Below are positions 55,573 to 64,000 of a DNA stretch of 64,000 nucleotides, piece by piece. The position numbers were made by a program, and so were the translations under genes. Each line of letters starts with the position of its first letter. The stretch's first letter is position 1. A model generated the notes under the pieces. The model was not told the origin of the DNA, searched no databases, and saw only the letters and a list, made by a program, of their open reading frames with translations. Source of the stretch: Tieghemiomyces parasiticus (lineage: Eukaryota; Kickxellomycota; Dimargaritomycetes; Dimargaritales; Dimargaritaceae); NCBI GenBank assembly GCA_027575765.1, contig JANBPT010000055.1, positions 26,135 through 90,134 of the forward strand. The letters are read 5' to 3'.

Positions 55573-58165
55573 GGGGAGGGGGCGACCCGCGCAAGCCCGC
55601 AAAAAAGCAAAATCACGCTGAACCCCCAAGCGACAGAGCAGGAGGTGGCGTGGAAGCTATCAGCACCTGGCCGGGGCTGTGGGGTGTGGTACGACCAATG
55701 GGATTGAAATAACCAGACGCGCACCGGCGGCCTAGATATCCCTGAAGTGCAGAACGTATTCGGAGCCACACGATACGACGAACAACACGGGGATAAGGGC
55801 GAATGGTACTACTTATGGTCGCAGGGAAGGGTATACCTGAGCTGTACTGGCAGGGCCCGTCGGACTGGGGAAAAAGGCCAATGAAGTATGGAGCTTTTAT
55901 CGATTGGGAAAGGTGTCGACGCGATATGGGATAGGGCAGAAAAGGCAGAGAGAAAGTATTTACAGTGAAGGTCGTTGGTGCGAATTCAATTGATTAGGTT
56001 ATAGTGATAAAGCTGGTTTGGGAGGTGCCTGGAGCACGAAGTCTAGTCACTATATGTACGTGACCGGCACCCTGGAGAGGAAAACATATGTGATAGAAAA
56101 AGCGGAGTATTGAAGGACGGTGGCCACCCGGCCGGATTCAGGGGTTAAATAGCAATGGTGCTGAGGCAAGGGGTGGAAGTGTTCGTTCGGCCATACTGAT
56201 GACCAAAATAGAAAGCAATGGTCCATGTCGCCAACGGGATAGGCGGCGATTGGCGACCAGAACAGTGTAAGTGTGAGAACCGCGGTCAATCGTAGACCGG
56301 ATACGGGAGCAGAGAGCGCGAACGGTGGCAGTTCAAGTCGTATCCCTGCATCCTAGACCAGGAAGAGTAAAAGCGGCTAGGACAAGGCCAGAGGGGCAGA
56401 AGTGAGCGTGATATGAGGAAGTGTGACCGGGGGGGCTAACGGTGAATGAACGTTCGTGTGACCGATCGGTAACCAATAAGCTGTTTCCCGCGATGAAGCT
56501 AGGTCGATGCAATGTCAAAAAGAAACTACGGTGCCCCTAAATCTTACGGCTCTGGGTACTCTGAACCCGCCTGGATGTAAAACACATACCCAAGTTGTGA
56601 GGTGTAGTTGCGCAGGGGATGTGCTAGAGCGCACCTTCCGCCTATCAAAGGTCTAACTGGGAAGGGGAAAAGGCAATAAAACTAAACCAATTACCACCGG
56701 CTGCGACTAGCTACTAGGGGCGCATCAGTCTGGACTGTTGAAAGGGAATAGAGAAGTGGGATTAACGTTTACCTGTTGATCAGTATTCCAGTAGAGTCTG
56801 GTCAAGCTCCTCACCAGGAGTAAATATTGGTGGTAGTAGGTCCAAGCTACAGTGTTGCCGCCAACTAATATTCGACAGACACTCGATATCGGATACAAAC
56901 CATCTGCAGACAACTCGTTTTGGTATGACAGGCTTTGACTCGTTTGGCATCCCGGCACTCGACGAGAATGGGCACGTAGGGATCCATTACTCATTAACCC
57001 TGAGGCAGGGTCCGTCCACACCCCATTCGAACATTCCTGCTCTTTTGGCCTAATTTCCCACCCACCCCATGATATCGTCGGTTCACACCGGCCGATTCTT
57101 TGTCACCACCCTGATCAGCGAACCCAGCCATTATGAATGAGGTAGGGGTGGTGTTGTGTGGATAGGACGGCAGTTGCGATAAAGATCAATGACCTCTCAG
57201 AGAAGAAACTGCATTATCGGTCGATGATGTTTTCCGTTAAGTCGGGCCGTACATCCCAGACCAGTTGACCACGCCGCCACTCTACTGTAGACTCGTTTCA
57301 AAGGTTTATTTGACATGGTCGGTCACTCCTACATAGTGCGTACCAATTTCGAGGTTGCTGGTAGAATAAAACGCTGTTCGCCAAAATTAAAAAAACCCCT
57401 TATCTTCGGATCTATTCTAGTAAGGATATCACAAGTTGTTATGGCTCGCAAGCGGGTCCGTCGAGCCCTAAACCAGACGAAAGAAAGCCACTTAGTGAGG
57501 AAAGGAAAGGCCATGGGGTCTACTACCCGGCAGGTTCTGGTTTTGACTTGGTGTTAAATTCTTAGGTAGCAGGGGTGTAAATAGGATAGGAAGAAGGCAG
57601 GGGAAGAAAAGGAATAGTTCTGTTTCGTTTTGTTGGAGGCCCTGCACTAGAGGGGGAGGTGGCTAATCTTTACCCGGAAACTTTTTGATCGCCCTGAGAC
57701 CACATGAGTATGACGGATACAGACGGCTGGCAACTTCGCGCCTCTGACGGTGGATAACCGAAGTTGGTACGATCGACCTGGCCCTTCAGTGTAATATTTC
57801 AACCCGTTGACAACATTGAGAGAAGCGGTGAACGCCGGCTGGATTGTTTATTGGCCCACCTCGACCATTGCTGTGTCTTGGAAGTTATTCAAGGGACCTA
57901 TTCAGGTCGACAAGCAGTCGTTACTTTCTCTTTCAAAACATCAGTATATGGAATGTATGACTTAATGGCGAACACCATCTGCTAGCCTTGACGCTGTGCT
58001 CGACCAGAATGAGGCAAGTAGAATAATAATATTATTAATTAAAGGGTGAAAGGCCAAGTACGATAAGGGGTACAAATGGTGATCGGTTGCTCACGCTAAG
58101 CGGGCGACCTTCGCGACCGTTACGACGGGTCATCCTCCCTCATACCACGAAGAAGAACAAAGTGG
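55573..58165. other. 2.6 kb gap between the two RING genes
   Basis: Contains the promoter of the 55572 gene and the 3' flank of the next. A 98-codon minus-strand frame at 56725-57021 ends near a donor-like GTAAAC and has protein-like patches, but no partner exons or domain were found. Confidence 0.45.
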
Positions 58166-60204
58166 CTAGGCACTTAAATGGGGCAAGGTACTGAGCCCGT
58201 GGGCCTCTATATATGCTGAAGACGCACTGGTGCGAGGGCCCAAGGAGGCTCGCCGGGACGGTATGACGACGGGTTGATAGGTCCGCGCGGGCATTTGGAT
58301 ACCGAGGGCATTGGGCGGGTGAGAGGAACCGCTGCTGCCGGGGGCTCCTACGCTGGGTGGCGGTGGGACCTGTGTCGAGCCGACCGGACACGTCCCATCG
58401 TAACTTTCGCCGCCAGGGATCGGCACCCGTCCGGGCGGGCGGAGGCCGAACCGCCAGGTTTGTCGACTCATGGCGTTTAGGAGGTGATTGCGGTTATGCA
58501 CGAATAGCTCAGGGTGGCGGTCCTTAAGGTAGTAATAGCAGTCCAGCTTGCAGAGCGGACAGCGTGAGTACTTGGTTGTCAGCCACTGGTCGACACAATC
58601 CATGTGAAAAGCGTGGCGGCAGGGTAGCACCCGGACGCTCTGATCAGCCTCGAAGTCTTCCAAGCAGATCGAACAGGGCGGGGTGACTGTGGATCCTTTG
58701 AGGGATGGGGACCGGGTGCTGACGGACTCACTAGCGGGTTGGGCGGTGGCCTTCTCGGCGGCCTTCTCGGTGACGGTCGAGCCCGCTGGTATAGGCGGAG
58801 TGGTCGATGGCGCGCCAGTGTGCTGGTACGGTAGGTTGGGTACCACGGGGAGCTGGGGGGTGCCTGAGCCCGCGTTGGAATTATCGGTGGCCAATGAGGA
58901 GCTGGAGTTAAGGGCGATATCCTCACCCGATGGCTTTTCGGAGGTTATCGGGGGAAGCGGGGGCCCACCCAGTCCAGGGGGTCCTACCGGAGCCATGTTG
59001 CCGCTGGTGCCTTCACCGTCCACGGTAGGATTGTCCAGGTCCTTGCAGAAGCGGAACCGACACACCCAGTCCAGATTATCGGGGTCTAATTGGACCAGGG
59101 GAAACTTTTCGAGCATCTCCCGGTCCAGGAGGTGGCCTTGAAACCCGGCCGCCTGCCAGTGTTCATGCTGCTGCAGATCAAAGTGGGCCATGGACGACAT
59201 GTCAGCATCGTGGCCGGCCAACCCGTGGTTACGGGCCCATCTGGAGCGGCGCGCCAAAATCAGAAAGCGGACGGCGGCCAGGGCGACAAAGATCGTAGAG
59301 AACACCACGGCGATAATGATGGCCCATCCGCTGGTGGAAGTCGAGCCTACGGTGGATGCCCCTTCGCCGTCGCGGGTGCTCAACCTTAGATTGAGTCGCG
59401 CGTAGATCATTCGCACGGTGACGGGGGTCTGGCGGCCGGTGAGCCTGCTGGACGGAGAGGCTAAACTCCGCGGACCTATTTCGGGCGCGGATAAGACATC
59501 GTCCAGCCAGACGTCCATCCCCTCCTCGAGTGGAAAGGCCGGTACGTCGATAGGATCGGTTCGCGTACGGTCACGGTCACCACCAGTACCAGTCAAAAGC
59601 CGACCTGCCGGGTGGGCCGCTTTAGAGCCAGGTATGGTGTCAGTCCCTGGATCTCCACCGTAGACCAAAAGAGGATACTGGTCGCCCAGGAACTGGGTAA
59701 GGCGTCCTTGGTCCTCCGGACTCCATCGACCGTCAATGATTAGGCCCTGAAGGGGAAAAAATGGTATAAGAATAGACCAAAGATGATTAGAAAGGATAGG
59801 GGATGACGAGCCGAGGATGTGGCCCGTTAAATACAACAGACGCCATGTCAAGGAAATCGACATTGGCGGTTTTATTTTGAGTGGCCGATCCGTGCCTGGG
59901 CGACTAATCTTATAGCTATCTATTATTATTATTGGAATAATGAAAAATCCCGGAAACTTACCTCGGTAGCGAGGGGCAAGGCCGAGGTATTTACCCAGTC
60001 CATACCCATCTCCTTGGGGACTGTAAAGCTCTCGGCGTGGCTCATGCCGTTCCCGTTGTCGGGCAGGAATTGTAGCCGGCCGTCCCCTGCGTCTACCCGG
60101 CGTACATTAAGGGTGATGAGATATGATGCGGAGACGGTCATGGCTAATCCTGCCAGCCATAGGAGTCCGGTGACCCATGTCACTTGGGCAGTAGGGAGCC
60201 GCAT
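58166..60204 (-). CDS. Single-pass membrane RING-H2 protein, probable E3 ligase 2
   Basis: Two minus-strand exons, 59962-60204 and 58166-59746, give 607 residues from the ATG at 60204. A signal peptide (about 6-28, ending TVSA) leads a lumenal domain to about residue 230. It holds [20 protein letters not shown] directly after the intron, as GLLY does in the neighbouring RING gene. One helix follows ([20 protein letters not shown], then RFLIL), then basic residues. A long Pro/Ser/Gly-rich cytosolic region leads to a RING-H2 at 439-480 ([19 protein letters not shown]). A further 127 residues with Pro/Ser-rich sequence follow the RING. The segment [13 protein letters not shown] is close to SWLTTKAAKCPLC in the 53676 gene, so the two are paralogues by their RING domains. 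A PA-like fold for the lumenal domain is only tentative here. Likely substrates are membrane proteins. Confidence 0.82.
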
Positions 60205-61516
60205 AGTAGGTTTTGCTGGAGGCGAGCGGGTAATGGTGGTGACACTCGACGCAGTGAGGGATTGCCGAGAAGTCAGGGGGGAGGGGGTGGCGACTAACTG
60301 GCAGGCAAGTCGAGATAGTGAACCGGAAAGTGGCTGAGTGGAATAGGGGTTATAAGTGCGGGTGCTATGCAAAAGAGGAGAGCGGTACGCAGGGAGCGTC
60401 AGCACAGCGAGAAGGTGAGGCCCAGATCAATTTACACGAGGGGATTTCAGAGAGCCAAAGAGTACCGTGCCATGTCGTTAGGGTTTAATTTAGTACGGGG
60501 TGGGGCATCGCTAACGAAAAAGTAAGAGGTTGCTATATTACATTCCAAGTGGAAGGAAGACGTCGGCGGCGAAGACCGTTACCAAGAGACCGGCCCACCT
60601 GTGGTAATGGATTCAGAACTTGGCGACACCCTCAAACCTACTGGATCCCAGTCGGCCGGTCGAGGAGCGGGCGCACTGACCACTCGGGCGTTGTAAGGGT
60701 TCCGCCGCGATGGAGGAGGGGAAGGTCGATTTACTACAGCCTATCTGCTAGGTATATCACGATAAAGAGTGGGTGCGGCGGGTACCGTGACTGAAACCCC
60801 TAGCACCTTCCGTAATCGCCAGCCTTTCGCCACACTAGACCGGCAGGGGGAGTACGAATGCACCCCGCTCTTCCTCCCCCCCTCACTGAATCTTGCGATA
60901 CGCGTTGGTTTCAGGTAAGCTGAGGAGTGCGAGGGATGAAGTGGTAAGTTTAGTGAAACCGAGGCAACAGCGTGTGGTGAAATATGGCTGCGTCCATTCC
61001 GACGCCCACCCAAGCTTGGGTACTAAAAGAGTGCGTCGTACGGTCCGGCCTGCAAATCAACCGCCCATTGCTTACGAACAGGCCGGCCAGAATCCGTTTG
61101 TCAACTATATGACTTAGTTTCTGTTTACACAATCGTCGGACGGCAGAAATAGTATGTACGTGACGCGACAGTTAACACGGATGGCGCGGGCTTTACCCCT
61201 GATACGACCAATAAAGGCTTCCTTGAAAATTCATTATGAAGTGATGGAGCTGAGTTATTTAATCACGTGATTCACGTGGATAGGAAGCCGATGGCGCAAG
61301 GGTAGGTATGGGACACCTACCCCAACGATTGAAGAGTTAGGGGGTATTGGATTTATTGATGGCCGATAAGGCGAGGTGTGGGAGTAAGTAGTGTAGTGGT
61401 CCGGAGCGACCGAACGACCACGGGGTGATTGTATGATACACGACAGGACATATTAAACAGAAAGCATAGGGATGGGAAAGGGCAAGAGACAAAGGCGCTT
61501 AAAGTGGCGAAGTTGT
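60205..61516. other. Gap between RING gene 2 and histone H4
   Basis: 1.3 kb with no supported gene. A close pair of CACGTG elements is at 61264-61278. It includes the promoter of the 60204 gene on the left and the H4 3' flank on the right. Confidence 0.5.
61264..61278. promoter_or_regulatory. Tandem E-box pair
   Basis: Two CACGTG elements lie three bases apart (CACGTGATTCACGTG), a spacing that would place bHLH dimers nearly side by side. It is about 1.06 kb upstream of the RING gene 2 start and 240 bases past the H4 stop codon. Confidence 0.4.
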
Positions 61517-62005
<489 letters not shown>

Positions 62006-62620
62006 CTAGGCGGGAAGCGAAAAGGCTGGGATGGTCGGTCGTGGGACGCGTGGTTGGAAGGCGGGGGAGTATAGTGAGCAGGAAAAGAGGGGAGACGGTG
62101 GAGCAGCACCCAGCGCCGAACGAGAGCATCGCGCAACACCAATGCGGGCCTGCAACAAGCCGATGGTCCGACAGGGGGAAGCGGGAAGAAGAAAAGGGCG
62201 GAGGGCGACGATCCTGCCGAACAGCGAAGTCGACAGTTGGATGGATGCGCAGGGGACGGCCGAAACCGACGCGCGCACGCGTGTGTGTCGGTAACGGCGG
62301 AGGGGGCGCATCGCACTCGCCCTGTTGGAATGTCCCACCGACCCGCGCGGCCCTGAGCGCGTCAGACACCATCCCACACTTTTCTGTTGCTGCTCCCCGT
62401 CCTGCCCCATCCCTCCTCCACCACGTCGCACGCGCGCTGTGCCCGACCATCCCCACTTTTCCTCTGCGCAGCCAATCACAGCCGCTGGCGGGAATGCAAC
62501 AATGACCAACGTTGTTGTGTGTTTCTCCTCCACCTGCTTCTCCCCCTGACCTAGGTCCACACTAGCCCGCAGCCCATCCACGCGATCAAGTTCACTAGCA
62601 TGACTCGACCCATCAATCTC

Positions 62621-62654
62621 GGCATATAGAGGCATCTATCTTGGCATATAGAGG
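62621..62654 (+). repeat. Direct repeat of GGCATATAGAGG
   Basis: GGCATATAGAGG occurs at 62621-62632 and 62643-62654, a 22-base period, in the histone intergenic region. It could be a pair of factor sites or a small duplication. Confidence 0.5.
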
Positions 62655-63858
62655 ACAGATCTAATCCATGAGCAGGTGGCCCAAGGACACAGCCGAGGCT
62701 CCTCGCGGCTGCTGCGGATGGCCGTGGCGCTAAACCTTTCCTATCCCAGCCTCTGGATACCGCACCCGGAGCCGACAAGCCTCACTGCGTCCACAGCCTA
62801 TCCTGGGCGTTAATCTGCCGTACAGCCTAGGCTATCGACACTACCGCAGTCGGGAGGCGTGCGGGTGGAGCTCTCCTCCTTCCCAACCCTACCATTTACT
62901 TATAGAGAAGGCGCGGCTGGACATGGCTCTTCTACTCCAACAACCACTAAAATCACCCGACAAAATGAACTGTGGGTTACCATCAGCCATCGCCCCTTCA
63001 CAAAGGCCCACGCCATAGCAATTGGCCTGGAGAGTCCGTTGAATCGGCTGGCGAAGAGTAATTGTCTGGAATACTTTACAATCGAGCCACCGAACCCAGT
63101 CGATATTACGCTTGTTACTTTACATGATTTCATGGTGATACACAAGACCCAATACAATGCGCGCATGTGGTAGTGCGGCCGGCCACTCGTGGCGGGTTGG
63201 AGCAAAGAACGACGACCCCACCTCAACCCCCGCGTCCCCGAAACTTGCAAGCTTTTCGATGGTCTTTCTGATAATTAGACTCTGGACTCTGGCGATTCAG
63301 CTAGGGGATTGATGGGAGGGGTTCAGGCTGGCCTCTTCCAATCTATGCAGCTGCAGGGCGTCTCGGGCCAGCCTGGCCTGGGCTAATCCAATGGGAAGAG
63401 GCAACGTGCGGTCAACAAACACTCCCATTGCCATAGATGGTATGCGACTGACGCGTTAGAGGGGAAGGGGGGAGGCCGTGAAGAAAAAGAGGGGATGGTC
63501 TCGCCGGCAAACCGGACGCGTCGGCGATGTGGACGAAAAGGGGAGATGGTCAGTGGCACGGCCGGCCAGGGGCAGACCATCCTCACTTTCACGGCAACGC
63601 GCACTGCCATTGGCCCGTGTCCTCCCCATCACGCTAGGCGGGTAAAAAGGGAGGGGTGTGAGTCTCTGCAGTGGCCCCCCGTCAACGCTCCGCCACGCGT
63701 GGGTCGACCGCGTAGCAGATGGCTGGCGGAACGTTTCGATGACCCTCCCTCCGTCGCTGCGGCGCACAGCGTCACGTCGTTCACCATCGCCCTCTTTTTG
63801 GCGTTATCCCTAGTCCCACGACCCCCAATCACCCCTAAGACTAATCCGGGTCCCTTTC

Positions 63859-63866
63859 TATATAAA
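63859..63866 (+). promoter_or_regulatory. TATA box of histone H3
   Basis: TATATAAA lies about 122 bases upstream of the H3 ATG, followed by a short CT- and CA-rich leader. Confidence 0.6.
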
Positions 63867-63987
63867 CCCAAGGGGGCCCATCCCCTCTGTACAAGTCGTT
63901 GCATCTTAAATCGTCACCCACTCCATCCCTGTCCGCCCCACCCGTCGCGCCCTTCCTCCCTTTTCCACTCATACACAAGCTCTCGCC

Positions 63988-64000
63988 ATGGCCCGTACCA
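63988..64000 (+). CDS. H3: Histone H3, first codons only
   Basis: ATG GCC CGT ACC A encodes Met-Ala-Arg-Thr, the invariant start of histone H3, and the window ends there. The divergent arrangement with H4, the TATA box and the leader support the call even though only four codons are visible. The rest of the gene is outside the window. Confidence 0.85.

Noticed and set aside
56725..57021. 98-codon minus-strand frame between the RING genes
   Set aside because: Protein-like patches and a possible donor, but no ATG-led exon chain, domain or similarity to the neighbouring membrane proteins.

Overview
The window is nuclear DNA of a fungus. The coding genes are cut by short introns, mostly 38 to 600 bases, with GTAAGT/GTAGGT-type donors. 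The proteins include a Kre9/Knh1-like GPI wall protein, a CBM19-like chitin-binding protein, glutamine-dependent NAD+ synthetase, Mcr1-type cytochrome b5 reductase, a Kip3-type kinesin and a histone H4/H3 pair. Retention of CTNNBL1 and a JMJD7-type JmjC oxygenase, both absent from budding yeast as far as I know, points to an early-diverging (zygomycete-grade) fungus rather than Saccharomycotina. That placement is inference. I saw no rRNA, tRNA, transposase, CRISPR array or viral gene.

Layout. 1-15.7 kb is gene-poor: three short intronless genes for secreted or wall proteins (2.6, 4.2 and 5.4 kb), one isolated AT-leaning open frame (6.8-7.3 kb), one possible tiny three-exon gene (13.6-14.4 kb), and otherwise nothing recognisable. 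15.7-25.0 kb holds two probable peroxisomal enzymes, a dienoyl-CoA isomerase ending AKL and an eight-exon D-amino-acid oxidase ending SQL, separated by a 4.7 kb empty span. A His/Gly repeat secreted protein follows at 25.6 kb. 26.3-43.8 kb is a dense housekeeping block: NAD+ synthetase (-), JMJD7-like (-), Mcr1-like (+), SLC25 mitochondrial carrier (-), kinesin-8 (+), CTNNBL1 (-).

The most unusual part is 44.3-60.2 kb: four consecutive minus-strand genes for membrane proteins. Two are tandem paralogues with a protease-associated (PA)-like ectodomain followed by seven transmembrane helices. The other two are single-pass proteins with a lumenal/extracellular domain, which looks PA-like in at least one, and a cytosolic RING-H2 domain. 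I joined their exons by hand. The first two share intron phases and exactly equal exon lengths (250, 71, 224 split or unsplit, and 215 bases), which supports both models. A receptor-like pair beside a membrane E3 ligase pair suggests a linked sensing and turnover module, but this is untested. The window ends with histone H4 (-) and the first codons of histone H3 (+), transcribed divergently.

All exon joins were made by eye from splice sites, reading phase and family resemblance. Every multi-exon model closes in frame, but none is confirmed by transcript data.
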